Positions 1 through 8,507 are shown, counted from the first letter of the stretch. The stretch: 64,000 nt of DNA from Acidobacteriota bacterium (GCA_013289585.1 JABCZR010000004.1:62001-126000), one strand, 5' to 3'. The notes: a model not told the origin generated them from the letters alone. A program made the numbers and translations.

Positions 1-500
1 GCGTGCTCTTCGCCGTCTGGACCGAGCCGCTCATCTCCGTCGGAAAAGACACTTTCATCGCCGATGCCCTCCGCCACGCGGGAGCCATATCTATCGTCGA
101 TTCCTCGCAGGATTGGCCCCAGGTCAATCTCGAAGAAGTAGCCCGGCTTCAACCCGATTTTCTGGTTTTCGCCACCTCTCATTCGGAAACCACTCCTCAT
201 GACGTCGAAGCGCTCGCCACTCTTCCTGCGTGGAAGACTATCGACGCCGTTCGTAATCGCCGCTACGCCGTAATTAGTGACGCCGTGAACCGTCCCGCCC
301 CGCGCATCGTTGCGGCCATTGAGGATCTCGCGCGGCAGCTTCATCCGGAAGCGTTCGCTGAAAAATCAGACGGCGCTAAAGAAAACATGGAGAAGCAAAG
401 TCCGCCAAACGCTCCTCCGTCTTTCCCATACTCGTTTCTTGAAGCCAATTCCTCCAGGGCGGAACGAATGAATACTGGAGGCTGCGCATGCGCCCGCTGA
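1..500 (+). CDS. btuF: Cobalamin ABC transporter substrate-binding protein, C-terminal part (BtuF-like)
   Basis: This is the C-terminal half of a periplasmic binding protein of the BtuF/FepB helical-backbone type, which captures vitamin B12 and delivers it to the BtuCD permease. The gene enters from the left edge; the GTG at base 3 is unlikely to be the true start because the family's N-terminal lobe is missing. Seen in sequence: a segment starting LFAVWTEPLISVGKDTFI and a later LEEVARLQPDFLVFAT, both typical of the second lobe. After about residue 115 comes a low-complexity tail rich in Ser, Pro and Ala. The stop overlaps the permease start by 13 bases, so the two are translationally coupled. 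B12 specificity is inferred from the riboswitch-controlled receptor downstream; a ferric-siderophore or haem ligand cannot be excluded from this fragment alone. Confidence 0.82.
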   Translation, partial: VLFAVWTEPLISVGKDTFIADALRHAGAISIVDSSQDWPQVNLEEVARLQPDFLVFATSHSETTPHDVEALATLPAWKTIDAVRNRRYAVISDAVNRPAPRIVAAIEDLARQLHPEAFAEKSDGAKENMEKQSPPNAPPSFPYSFLEANSSRAERMNTGGCACAR

Positions 501-1528
501 CCCTCCGTCGGCTCTTTCTTCAGTGTCTCGTCCTTGTTCTGATCCTGTTCGTTGTCGTGGTCATCGCTATCAAATTTGGCGCGGTGCCCGTTTCTCTCTA
601 TGCGCTCGGCCGCGATGTACTTCGCGTACTTTTTGGCCGGAGCAGCCAGATCTCCAGCGACTACGGCCTCATCGTCTGGAACATCCGTTGGCCGCGCATT
701 CTCCTCGGCATCATCGTTGGCGCTTCGCTCTCCGTTGCTGGCACCAGCTTTCAAGCTCTATTGCGAAATCCCTTGGCCGATCCCTATGTGCTTGGCGTTT
801 CCAGTGGGGCAGCTCTGGGCGCCATCTTGGCCCTCATTGCCGAACCGTTCCTTGCCTTGTCGCCGGCGCTCAGCGCCCTCCTCACGCCGATGGGCGCGTT
901 TGTCGGAGCCGCAGCAACTATCGCCGCGGTCTACTTCCTCGGCCGTCGCGAAGGGCAGATCGACAGCACCACTCTTCTTCTTGGTGGCGTCATCACCGCC
1001 TCGTTCCTTTCCGCCATCATCATGTTCCTGATGACCACCGTAACCAGCGGCAACACCCGCGGCATGGCCTTCTGGCTGATGGGCAATCTTTCGACTTCCT
1101 TTCAGAAAAGTGTCTACTGGTTTCTCGGGATTGGTTTTTTCCTTGCCGCAGGCGCGATCTACACAACCGCCACCGATTTGAATTTGCTGCTCGCCGGTGA
1201 AAAAGAAGCCATGCACCTCGGCGTGGATGTGCCGCGCGTGCGTTTGGTCGTTTATATCGCTGCATCCTTGCTGACCGGGCTGGCAGTTTCCGTCAGTGGT
1301 GCCGTCGGCTACGTCGGTCTGATCGTTCCCCACATCATGCGTCTTGTTTTTGGTTCCGACCATCGCACCTTATTGCCGACGGCCGCGCTTGGTGGAGCGA
1401 TTGCCGTAGTTTTCGCCGATACCGTCGCGCGCACCGTCGTCGCCCCATCGGAACTCGCCGTTGGCGCCGTGACCGCCATCGTCGGCGCGCCGCTCTTCAT
1501 CTATCTCCTCCGCAAGGGAGCGTCATGA
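488..1528 (+). CDS. btuC: Cobalamin ABC transporter permease BtuC (FecCD family)
   Basis: FecCD-family inner-membrane permease of 346 residues, normal length for the family, which forms a homodimeric ten-helix channel for B12 import. Visible family hallmarks are RWPRILLGIIVGASLSVAG near residue 60, the NPLADPYVLGVSSGAALGA stretch near 95, the GGVITASF segment mid-protein, and near the end SGAVGYVGLIVPHIMRL followed by the LPTAALGGA loop that contacts the ATPase. The start overlaps the binding-protein gene and the stop overlaps the ATPase start (ATGA), giving a compact btuF-btuC-btuD operon. Substrate assignment to cobalamin rests on neighbouring genes rather than on the permease, because FecCD proteins for iron and B12 look alike. 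Confidence 0.9.
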   Translation: MRPLTLRRLFLQCLVLVLILFVVVVIAIKFGAVPVSLYALGRDVLRVLFGRSSQISSDYGLIVWNIRWPRILLGIIVGASLSVAGTSFQALLRNPLADPYVLGVSSGAALGAILALIAEPFLALSPALSALLTPMGAFVGAAATIAAVYFLGRREGQIDSTTLLLGGVITASFLSAIIMFLMTTVTSGNTRGMAFWLMGNLSTSFQKSVYWFLGIGFFLAAGAIYTTATDLNLLLAGEKEAMHLGVDVPRVRLVVYIAASLLTGLAVSVSGAVGYVGLIVPHIMRLVFGSDHRTLLPTAALGGAIAVVFADTVARTVVAPSELAVGAVTAIVGAPLFIYLLRKGAS

Positions 1529-2379
1529 GCAGCGGCTCCGCTCTCGCGCGCACTCCCGGCGAGCCGGCCCGCTCAGGCGCCGACGTCCGCCTCAGCGTCG
1601 AACAAGTCAGCTACGCTTATTCCGCGAATCCTTCGCAGGCGCCGCTCTTCACCCTTGAAGCCACCAGCTTCCAGGCCAAGCCCGGCGAAATCGTGGCCAT
1701 TCTCGGCCCCAACGCCAGCGGCAAGTCCACCTTGCTCCAATTGATTGCTGGTGCTCTCGCGCCTCTCTCCGGCCGCATCCTGCTCGATGGCTTTGTCACT
1801 CATTCGCTGACGCCGAAAACCCGCGCCCAACGTATCGCCGTGGTTCAACAAGAAAGCCGTTTGCTCTTCCCCGCCCGTGCCTGGGAATTTGTTTTGCAAG
1901 GCCGTCACGCCCATCGGCGCGCCCTGCGCTTCGAATCGGAAGACGACATCATCATCGCAAGAAATGCTCTCGCTCAAGTCGGCGCCGCCGATCTCAGCGA
2001 TCGCTGGATGGACCAGATCTCCGGCGGCGAAAAGCAACGCGTGATTCTCGCACGCGCCCTAGCCCAGCAGCCGCTGCTCCTCCTGCTCGATGAACCCACG
2101 CTCCACCTGGACATCGCCGCGCAGGTTGACCTGCTCCATTCCTTGCGCCGCCTTGCCGCGGAAAACCGTTACACCGTCGTTGTAGTGACGCACGAGCTCA
2201 ATCTCGCCGCGGAGTATGCAGATCAGGTCGTCTTGATGCAGCGCGGCCGCTGTCTCCGCGTCGGCTCGCCCGCCACGATTTACCAGCGCGAGTTGCTCGA
2301 ACAGGTTTTCCAGACGCCGCTCACCGTCGAGCTCGGCTCTTCCGGCCGTCCTCACGTAACGGTTTTGTCGGAAAGGTAG
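1525..2379 (+). CDS. btuD: Cobalamin ABC transporter ATP-binding protein BtuD
   Basis: ABC ATPase of 284 residues energising the BtuCD-F importer. Walker A is GPNASGKST (about residue 63), the Q-loop lies near VVQQESRLLFPA, the signature is QISGGEKQRV, Walker B is LLLLDEPTLHLD, and the switch histidine is in VVVVTHELN. The first 18 residues are a low-complexity extension before the ABC domain. The ATG overlaps the permease stop by four bases. The C-terminal YQRELLEQVFQTPLTVE segment is typical of FecE/BtuD proteins. Co-location with a B12 riboswitch 50 bases downstream supports cobalamin as substrate. Confidence 0.9.
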   Translation: MSSGSALARTPGEPARSGADVRLSVEQVSYAYSANPSQAPLFTLEATSFQAKPGEIVAILGPNASGKSTLLQLIAGALAPLSGRILLDGFVTHSLTPKTRAQRIAVVQQESRLLFPARAWEFVLQGRHAHRRALRFESEDDIIIARNALAQVGAADLSDRWMDQISGGEKQRVILARALAQQPLLLLLDEPTLHLDIAAQVDLLHSLRRLAAENRYTVVVVTHELNLAAEYADQVVLMQRGRCLRVGSPATIYQRELLEQVFQTPLTVELGSSGRPHVTVLSER

Positions 2380-2424
2380 TCTCATCGTCAACCTCAACCC
2401 CGCGGCCGTACGCCGCGGATCACA

Positions 2425-2720
2425 ATCACCGTAGACTTCGTGCTCGGGAAGACGGGCAACCGCATTACGGTTGCACTCGAAAGAGATGCCGTCGCCGCCG
2501 CGCGACTGTAAGGCGGAAGTCGATCGCCCAGCGAACGCACTTGAATAGCTTCGTTCGGCGGTCGCACTTGTAAAGTCAGTGAACGAGCCACTGTTGCACT
2601 TTCGAATTGTTTCTCGAGAGCGCAACGGGAAGGCCGCTCGCCAGTTCCGTGTAGGCGCTGGGCTTTAGCCCGGCCCGCCTATCCGGAACGCGCACTACCG
2701 CCAAGCCAGGAGACCGGCGA
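2425..2720 (+). promoter_or_regulatory. Cobalamin (B12) riboswitch upstream of the TonB-dependent receptor
   Basis: Conserved aptamer pieces occur in the right order on the plus strand: GGTTGCACTC with the CGCGACTGTAA core at 2501-2511, GCCACTG at 2587-2593, GGGAAGG at 2627-2633 and the B12 box AGCCAGGAGACCGGC at 2704-2718. The switch lies about 80 bases before the receptor start, where it is expected to lower expression when adenosylcobalamin is plentiful. The arm between GGGAAGG and the B12 box is enlarged by a palindromic repeat (2651-2682). Boundaries are approximate because I placed the ends by eye. Confidence 0.9.
2651..2682 (+). repeat. Palindromic repeat embedded in a riboswitch arm
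   Basis: The core GGGCTTTAGCCC (2660-2671) is nested inside a GGCG/CGCC stem and flanked by GTTCCG and CGGAAC, so it extends a helix of the aptamer. Closely similar GTAG-prefixed palindromes occur between other genes in this window, notably GGCTTTATGCCGCC near 8117 and CGGGCTTAGCCCG near 60965. Confidence 0.7.
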
Positions 2721-2768
2721 AGTCCGCAGCCTTTGCGATCTTCATCCGTCGCACAGGACAACCTTCAA

Positions 2769-2788
2769 ACTCCCGCGCGAGAGGGAGT
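2769..2788 (+). promoter_or_regulatory. Hairpin next to the receptor ribosome-binding site (probable expression platform)
   Basis: ACTCCC (2769-2774) can pair with GGGAGT (2783-2788), directly adjoining the GGAGG Shine-Dalgarno at 2789-2793 of the receptor gene. A helix here, downstream of the B12 box, suggests control of translation initiation. This is inference from complementarity; no poly-U tract follows, which argues against a transcription terminator. Confidence 0.5.
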
Positions 2789-2797
2789 GGAGGAACC

Positions 2798-5008
2798 ATG
2801 ACCACAACTCTTTTTCGTTCTGCTTTTCTTTTCTTCACAGTTGCTGCTCTCAGTTTTTCTTTGCCCGCGCAAACGAATTCACCCAATGCCCGTCTTTCCG
2901 GAAAACTTACGGACCAATCCGGGTACGGCGTCGGCAACGTCAAAATCACCGCGCAACTTGAGAAGGATTCGAACGCTCAAGTTCTTTCGGCGGTTTCCAG
3001 CACCGAAGGCGCGTATTTCCTCGTTGTTCCTCCCGGCCGCTATCGCATTCACTTCCAGCGCTCGGCTTTCGTTCCCCGTGACCTCGTTCTCGATCTCGCG
3101 CCCGGCGAAAACCGTTCGTTCGATCTGCGCCTCGAAATCGAGCGCGTTTCGGAAAACGTCGTCGTCACCGCCAATGCCCAGCCCGTCGAGCTCGAACGCA
3201 CCTCCGCACCGGTTGACATCGTCGGTCCTCAGGAAATCGAGCAGCGCCAGATCATCTCCCTGCCCGATCTGCTTTCCACGCAAACAGGCATCGCCATCGC
3301 GCGCACCGGCGCCATTGGCGGGCTCACCACCGTTTTTATCGATGGAGGCAATTCCACTTTCACAAAAGTGCTGATGGACGGAACCCCCATCAACGAGCCC
3401 GGCGGCGACCTGAACTTTTCCAACCTCACTCTCGACAATGTGGACAAAGTCGAAATCGTTCACGGAGCCGAAAGCGCCCTCTACGGCACGGACGCCATGA
3501 CTGGCGTGATTCAAATCGTTAGCCATCGCGGCTCCACGCGCATTCCTGAAATCGATCTTTTTGGCGAAGGCGGCGGCTTTTCTTCGGGCCGTGGCGGCGG
3601 CCAGATCAGTGGCCTGCTCGACAAATTCGACTATTCCGTCGCCGGCTCCTACCTCCAGACCGACGGCCAGGGCGTGAACGATGCGTTCATCAATCGCAGC
3701 ATCGCCGGCAACTTTGGCTACAGTTTCTCCGACAGCAATCAGCTTCGCTTCACCGTGCGCAGCAACTCCAGCTTCGCCGGCACCCCGGGGCAGACCCTTA
3801 TTTTCCCGGCCGATCTCACTGCTTACGACAATCTAAAACAGTTCTCCGCCAATCTCAGTTGGACCTTCAAGACCGGCTCGCATTGGGTCCATCGGCTCAG
3901 CGGGCTGGAATCGCGGGTTCTCGATACTGCCGGTTTTCCAGATTTCAATTTTTTCGCTACGGACCAATTCAATACCGCTGGCTTCATCGAACAGTCCACC
4001 TTTTCCTTCCGCCAGGGTGCCGTTAGCGCCGGCTACCAATATGAAGTCGAGAACGCCTTCCCGAGCAATCTCAGCGGCGTTCACGCACGCCGCAACAACC
4101 AGGCCGGCTTCGTGGACGCTCGCTGGCTCCCCATCTCTCGCCTTACCTTGATCGCGGGAATGCGTGTCGAAGACAACACCAATTTCGGCACGCGCGTTGT
4201 ACCTCGCGCCGGCGCGGTCTACGCCCTCCGCTACTCGCAGGGTTTTTGGGGAGACACCCGCCTTCGCGCCACTTACGGACAGGGAATTCAGGAACCCACC
4301 ATGTTCGAATCCTTCAGCAGCGATCCCTGCAATCCCGGCAATCCGTCCTTGCGCCCCGAACAGACCCGCACTTTCAACGCCGGCCTCGATCAATTCTTCA
4401 GCGCCGACCGCTTTCGCATCTCCGGCACTTTTTTCGCGAACCAGTTTCGCGATCTCATCAATCAGTTGGTCGGTCCGCCCAATCCCATGTGCTTCAGCGG
4501 CAATGAAATGCTGTTCTTCAATACCGATCTCGCCCGCGCTCGCGGCCTCAATTTATCCGGCGAAGCGCACCTCACGCACTGGCTCGTGCTGAAAGGAAAC
4601 TACTCTCATGACGATACCCGCGTCCTACAGACCGTCAGCAACGCTCCGCCCATCGAGCAGCCTCCGAACCACCTGCTTCGCCGCCCTGTAAACTCCGGCA
4701 ACCTCTGGCTCAACGCCAACTACCGCCGCCTCAATTTCAATCTGGCCGCCTACATCACCGGAGTCCGCACCGACAGCGATTTCGACAGCACCATAATCGG
4801 GAACGTCTGTACTGGCCCTTGCCTCACCAGCAATCCGGGCTACACACGCTTCGATCTCGCCACCAGCTACAATTTTGGGCGCGGCATCTCTTTCTACGGC
4901 CGCGTCACCAATCTCCTGAACAAGCAATATCAGGACGCCATCGGTTTTCCCGCCCTCGGCCGCGACTTTCGTCTCGGCCTTAACTACCACTTCGGCGGCC
5001 ACAACTGA
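2798..5008 (+). CDS. btuB: TonB-dependent receptor, probably for cobalamin (BtuB-like)
   Basis: Outer-membrane receptor of 736 residues that would import B12 using TonB-transmitted energy. Order of parts: signal peptide (residues 1-25, ending near SFSLPAQT), a carboxypeptidase-regulatory-like beta-sandwich (about 30-110, beginning ARLSGKLTDQSGYGVGNVKI), the plug domain (about 120-245, with LPDLLSTQTGIAI and VEIVHGAESALYGTDAMTG), then the 22-strand barrel to the end. The regulatory-like sandwich before the plug is common in Acidobacteriota and Bacteroidota. The ATG has a clear GGAGG five bases upstream. A cobalamin riboswitch precedes it and btuFCD lies just before, so cobalamin is the most likely substrate. 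The protein ends in FGGHN rather than the classical terminal aromatic. Confidence 0.9.
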   Translation: MTTTLFRSAFLFFTVAALSFSLPAQTNSPNARLSGKLTDQSGYGVGNVKITAQLEKDSNAQVLSAVSSTEGAYFLVVPPGRYRIHFQRSAFVPRDLVLDLAPGENRSFDLRLEIERVSENVVVTANAQPVELERTSAPVDIVGPQEIEQRQIISLPDLLSTQTGIAIARTGAIGGLTTVFIDGGNSTFTKVLMDGTPINEPGGDLNFSNLTLDNVDKVEIVHGAESALYGTDAMTGVIQIVSHRGSTRIPEIDLFGEGGGFSSGRGGGQISGLLDKFDYSVAGSYLQTDGQGVNDAFINRSIAGNFGYSFSDSNQLRFTVRSNSSFAGTPGQTLIFPADLTAYDNLKQFSANLSWTFKTGSHWVHRLSGLESRVLDTAGFPDFNFFATDQFNTAGFIEQSTFSFRQGAVSAGYQYEVENAFPSNLSGVHARRNNQAGFVDARWLPISRLTLIAGMRVEDNTNFGTRVVPRAGAVYALRYSQGFWGDTRLRATYGQGIQEPTMFESFSSDPCNPGNPSLRPEQTRTFNAGLDQFFSADRFRISGTFFANQFRDLINQLVGPPNPMCFSGNEMLFFNTDLARARGLNLSGEAHLTHWLVLKGNYSHDDTRVLQTVSNAPPIEQPPNHLLRRPVNSGNLWLNANYRRLNFNLAAYITGVRTDSDFDSTIIGNVCTGPCLTSNPGYTRFDLATSYNFGRGISFYGRVTNLLNKQYQDAIGFPALGRDFRLGLNYHFGGHN

Positions 5009-5032
5009 TGCATACGTTCGGTCTCATCCGCT

Positions 5033-5068
5033 TTGTAGGGGCGCAGCACCGCCGCGCCCTCTTCGATC
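5033..5068 (+). repeat. Intergenic palindromic repeat, GGGGCGCAGCA type (copy 1)
   Basis: GGGGCGCAGCACCGCCGCGCCC followed by TCTTCGATC. A near-identical element is at 6523-6558 and a third at 13814-13843, all between genes. The self-complementary GGCGCAG/CYGCGCC arms suggest a hairpin in DNA or RNA. Confidence 0.75.
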
Positions 5069-5162
5069 CGCCCCGCATTTTTGGGGACGGCCTTCTGAGG
5101 CCATCCGCTCTTTGTTTCCGATCTGGACCTCAAAACGAAGGACTAACAACGGTGCGCATTTC

Positions 5163-5897
5163 ATGACCACCCTCGAACCCATCCTCTTCTGCTGGAGCGG
5201 TGGCAAAGACAGCGCCATGGCCCTGCACACCCTGCTTCAGCAAAAACAATTTCGGGTCGTTGCACTCCTCACCACCGTCACCGAAGGCCGGGTTCCAGGG
5301 TTTGCACTTGGGAACACTGGGTCAACGGAAGACCGCATCGCCATGCACGGCGTTCGCCGCGAACTTCTTCACCGCCAGGCTGAATCACTCCGCCTGCCGC
5401 TGCATGAAGTCCGCATCCCGCCGCAATGTATCAATCCCATCTACGAAACGCGCATGGAAGCAGCCCTCAGCCACTTCTATGACCGGGGCGTTCGAAAGGT
5501 CGCCTTCGGCGACATCTTCCTCGAAGACCTCCGCGCCTATCGCGAGAAAAATCTCGCCCGCATCAACATGACCGCACTCTTCCCCATTTGGAAGCGTGAC
5601 ACACGCGAACTAATCCAGTCTTTCCACCATCAAGGCTTTCGGGCCATCGCCGCTTGCATCGATTCGAAAGCCCTCGATCCCAGCTTCGCCGGCCGCGAAC
5701 TCGACGACTCTTTCTTCCGCGATCTTCCCTCAACCGCCGATCCCTGCGGCGAAAACGGCGAATTTCACACCTTCGTCTTTGACGGTCCCATTTTTCATTT
5801 ACCCATTCCCGTTCGAACGGGAAAAACCGTCCACCGCGACGGCTTCGTCTTTTGCGATCTATTGCCCGGACTTTGTGGCTCACCCCTTCAGGGGTGA
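5163..5897 (+). CDS. PP-loop ATPase of the diphthine--ammonia ligase-like (DUF71/ATP_bind_4) family
   Basis: A 244-residue nucleotide-binding protein of the N-type ATP pyrophosphatase fold. The PP-loop motif SGGKDSAMALHTLL is close to the N-terminus, and the mid-region GVRKVAFGDIFLEDLRAYRE is characteristic of the Dph6/MJ0570 family. Bacteria lack diphthamide, so the bacterial members must act on another substrate. The ATG at 5163 was chosen because the family begins just before the PP-loop; an upstream TTG would add an unrelated 17 residues. It sits between a riboswitch-controlled B12 receptor and a small membrane protein in the same direction, suggesting a role connected with cobalamin salvage or amidation, which is inference from position only. 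Confidence 0.8.
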   Translation: MTTLEPILFCWSGGKDSAMALHTLLQQKQFRVVALLTTVTEGRVPGFALGNTGSTEDRIAMHGVRRELLHRQAESLRLPLHEVRIPPQCINPIYETRMEAALSHFYDRGVRKVAFGDIFLEDLRAYREKNLARINMTALFPIWKRDTRELIQSFHHQGFRAIAACIDSKALDPSFAGRELDDSFFRDLPSTADPCGENGEFHTFVFDGPIFHLPIPVRTGKTVHRDGFVFCDLLPGLCGSPLQG

Positions 5898-5951
5898 GGC
5901 TTTGCTCTGACTTTTTTTGCGATCTGCTGCCGCAACGGAGGAACCAAAAAA

Positions 5952-6509
5952 ATGAACCACGAACTCTCTCAAAAAGAAAACCTGTTCTACCGCACCCTGC
6001 TCGCTCTCGTCCTGATTGTTTTAGCCGCCGCTCTGCGCATCGCCCCGCATCCCTGGAATTTCACCCCCATCGGCGCGATTGCCCTTTTCTCCGGTGCCGT
6101 CCTCCGCGACCGCCGCCTCGCCTTCCTGTTCCCGCTCCTCGCGCTTTTCATCGGCGACATCTTCATCGGCTTCCACAAACTCATTCCCATCGTCTACGCC
6201 AGTTTCCTTATCAACGTCGCCATCGGCCTCTGGCTCCGCGATCGCCGAACCGTCGTTCGAATCAGTTCCGCCACGCTCCTCGGCGCCATCCAATTCTTCC
6301 TCGCCACCAATTTCGCCGTCTGGCAATTCCTGGGCAGCTTCCCGCACACCGCCGCTGGCCTCCTCGCCTGCTACGTCGCCGGCATCCCCTTCTTCTGGAA
6401 CACCCTATCCGGCGACGCCCTTTACGCCACCCTCCTCTTCGGCAGCTTCGCCCTGGCCGAGCGTTTCGTTCCAGCCCTGCGCCCGTCTGCCCGGATCACC
6501 TCCTCCTGA
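5952..6509 (+). CDS. DUF6580-like integral membrane protein, possible vitamin transporter component
   Basis: A 185-residue polytopic membrane protein with about five or six hydrophobic segments. It has an N-terminal helix (LLALVLIVLAAALRI) followed by the family-like segment FTPIGAIALFSGAVLRDR and then FPLLALFIGDIFIGFH. Size and helix number resemble substrate-capture (S) components of ECF vitamin transporters, but I see no decisive motif. An RBS GGAGG stands at 5937-5941, nine bases before the ATG. It is the last same-strand gene of the B12-linked group, separated from gatB by a palindromic repeat. A role in cobalamin or cobalt handling is inference from the neighbours. Confidence 0.7.
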   Translation: MNHELSQKENLFYRTLLALVLIVLAAALRIAPHPWNFTPIGAIALFSGAVLRDRRLAFLFPLLALFIGDIFIGFHKLIPIVYASFLINVAIGLWLRDRRTVVRISSATLLGAIQFFLATNFAVWQFLGSFPHTAAGLLACYVAGIPFFWNTLSGDALYATLLFGSFALAERFVPALRPSARITSS

Positions 6510-6522
6510 TCAATCTCACAGC

Positions 6523-6558
6523 TTGCAGGGGCGCAGAATCGCTGCGCCCTCTTCGATG
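6523..6558 (+). repeat. Intergenic palindromic repeat, GGGGCGCAGCA type (copy 2)
   Basis: GGGGCGCAGAATCGCTGCGCCC then TCTTCGATG, matching the copy at 5033-5068 in sequence and orientation, placed in the gap before gatB. Confidence 0.75.
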
Positions 6559-6600
6559 GATTACCGCCAACCTCGCCGATGCTATAATCTTCGTTCCGAT

Positions 6601-8106
6601 ATGCCGAAATCCACCCCAGAGGAAACCTCCTTGCCCCCCGACGTCCTCGCCAAATACGAGCCCGTCATCGGCCTCGAGGTCCACGTCCAGCTCCTCACCC
6701 GCACCAAGATCTTCTGCGGCTGCTCCACGCGGTTCGGCGATCCGCCCAACACCAACGTCTGCCCCGTCTGCCTCGGCCTTCCCGGCACACTCCCTGTCCT
6801 CAACAAGCGCGCCGTGGAAATGGCCATGCGCGCCTCGCTCGCCCTGAACTGCACCGTCCACGATCATTCCCGCTTCGCCCGCAAAAATTATTTCTACCCC
6901 GATCTCCCGAAGGGCTACCAAATCTCTCAATACGAATTGCCCCTCGCCACCGCCGGCCATCTTGAAGTCGAAGTCGCGGGCCCGCCTGCCGGGGCAGGCG
7001 CAAAAAAGCGCATCGGCATCACTCGCCTCCACCTCGAGGAAGACGCCGCCAAAAATCTCCACGAAGGCTTCTCGCAATCCGCCCGCAAGGCCTACATTGA
7101 CTACAACCGCTGCGGCACCCCGCTCGCCGAAATCGTCTCCGAGCCAGACATGCGCACGCCCGAAGAGGCCTACGCCTACCTCACCGCCCTCCGCCAAATC
7201 CTCCTCTACACCGGCGTCAGCGACGTCAATATGGAAGAAGGCTCGCTCCGCTGCGACGCCAACGTCAGCGTCCGCCTCCGCGGCGCAAAAGAATTCGGCA
7301 CCAAAGTCGAAGTCAAGAATCTCAACTCCTTCCGCTTTCTCCAGAAAGCCCTCGAATTCGAAATCGAGCGCCACATCGCTGTCCTCGAATCCGGCGGCCG
7401 CCTCTCGCAAGAAACCCGCCTCTGGAATCAAGCCGAAGGCCGCACCGTCTCCATGCGCTCGAAAGAAAAAGCACACGACTACCGCTATTTCCCCGAGCCC
7501 GATCTTCTCCCCGTGCACATCAGCGAAGCCTGGCGCAGCGAAGTTCGCCGCACCCTCCCCGAACTCCCCGAAGCCAAGCGCGCCCGCTTCGTCGCCGCCT
7601 ACGCTATCACTCCCTACGACGCCGAGGTCCTCACCAGCTCCCAGGCCCTCGCCGGTTATTTCGAATCCGTCGTCAAAGCCGGCGCCCCCGGCAAAGCCGC
7701 CGCCAACTGGATGCAAACCGAACTCCTCCGTGGCCTCAAGGATTCCGGCAAGGAAATCGACGCCAGCCCCATCGCCCCCGCCGCCCTCGCCGAATTGGTG
7801 AAACTCGTCGAATCCGGCCAAATCACCGGCGCCATCGGCAAAAAAGTTTTCGCCACCATGTTCGAATCCGGTCGCACCGCCGCCGATATCGTCGCCGCCG
7901 AAGGCCTCGCCGCCCAGGTCAGCGACGCCGCCATCGAACAAGCCGCCCGCGAAGTCATCGCCAAAAATCCCGATAACGTCGCCAAATTCAAGTCCGGCAA
8001 CGAAGGCGTCTTCAAATTCTTCGTCGGCCAAGTCATGAAAGCCACCCGCGGCCAGGCCAATCCCCAATCCGTAAACGACATCCTCCGCAAGCTGCTTGCT
8101 CTTTAG
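6601..8106 (+). CDS. gatB: Aspartyl/glutamyl-tRNA(Asn/Gln) amidotransferase subunit B
   Basis: GatB (501 residues) selects misacylated Glu-tRNA(Gln) or Asp-tRNA(Asn) and phosphorylates the acyl group, while GatA supplies ammonia. Seen: the opening YEPVIGLEVHVQLLT, the zinc cysteines in FCGCSTRFG and NVCPVCLGLPG, the YFYPDLPKGYQISQYE cradle motif, NVSVR with VEVKNLNSFRF, DYRYFPEPDL, and the C-terminal helical GatB/Yqey tail ending GQANPQSVNDILRKLL, which contacts the tRNA. The ATG at 6601 is right for the family; the frame is open further upstream but that part is unrelated. gatA and gatC are not in the window. A long opposite-strand frame across this gene is a composition artefact. Confidence 0.97.
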   Translation: MPKSTPEETSLPPDVLAKYEPVIGLEVHVQLLTRTKIFCGCSTRFGDPPNTNVCPVCLGLPGTLPVLNKRAVEMAMRASLALNCTVHDHSRFARKNYFYPDLPKGYQISQYELPLATAGHLEVEVAGPPAGAGAKKRIGITRLHLEEDAAKNLHEGFSQSARKAYIDYNRCGTPLAEIVSEPDMRTPEEAYAYLTALRQILLYTGVSDVNMEEGSLRCDANVSVRLRGAKEFGTKVEVKNLNSFRFLQKALEFEIERHIAVLESGGRLSQETRLWNQAEGRTVSMRSKEKAHDYRYFPEPDLLPVHISEAWRSEVRRTLPELPEAKRARFVAAYAITPYDAEVLTSSQALAGYFESVVKAGAPGKAAANWMQTELLRGLKDSGKEIDASPIAPAALAELVKLVESGQITGAIGKKVFATMFESGRTAADIVAAEGLAAQVSDAAIEQAAREVIAKNPDNVAKFKSGNEGVFKFFVGQVMKATRGQANPQSVNDILRKLLAL

Positions 8107-8109
8107 CCT

Positions 8110-8400
8110 TTGTAGCGGCGGCTTTATGCCGCCAACTTGCTTGTACCGGCCGCGCGCAGGTTGCGCGGACCCTTTTGGAGTGCGGCAGCCCAGCTGCCGC
8201 TTTTACGGTCCCCCACCTACTCAGGCCGATCGTCTTGTCTTTATACCGTCGCCAACCCTCCCCACCCTTTTCCCGTAGCGGCACGATACATCGTGCACCG
8301 CGGGCGCCAGCCCGCGCTCCTGGGTCTCCGATGGGGGTCGGAGCTTTAGCTCCGACATTCAGCGTGGCTCTCCTACCCGGCTTTAGCCGCTGAGGAAATG
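8110..8400 (+). repeat. Cluster of short palindromic intergenic repeats
   Basis: This 400-base gap after gatB contains no gene. It holds a run of small perfect inverted repeats: GGCGGCTTTATGCCGCC (8117), GCGGCAGCCCAGCTGCCGC (8182), GCACGATACATCGTGC (8281), GCGGGCGCCAGCCCGC (8300), GTCGGAGCTTTAGCTCCGAC (8337) and GGCTTTAGCC (8381). Several are introduced by GTAG. Parts of the same series recur in inverted order at 17985-18110. The remaining bases up to the next gene at 8508 show nothing else recognisable apart from that gene's RBS. Confidence 0.75.
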
Positions 8401-8507
8401 TTTTCTCCTCCAAACGAGTTCATATCGCTCACGTCCCCGCAATCCCGTCCTTCCTCCGGCTCCTTCTTCTGCTAAACTCCCACCATCTGACGCGAGGGAA
8501 ATCCCGA

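Noticed and set aside
6496-8067. 523-residue open frame opposite gatB
   Set aside because: Low-complexity Gly/Ala/Asp-rich composition expected from the reverse of a GC-rich gene; gatB is certain.
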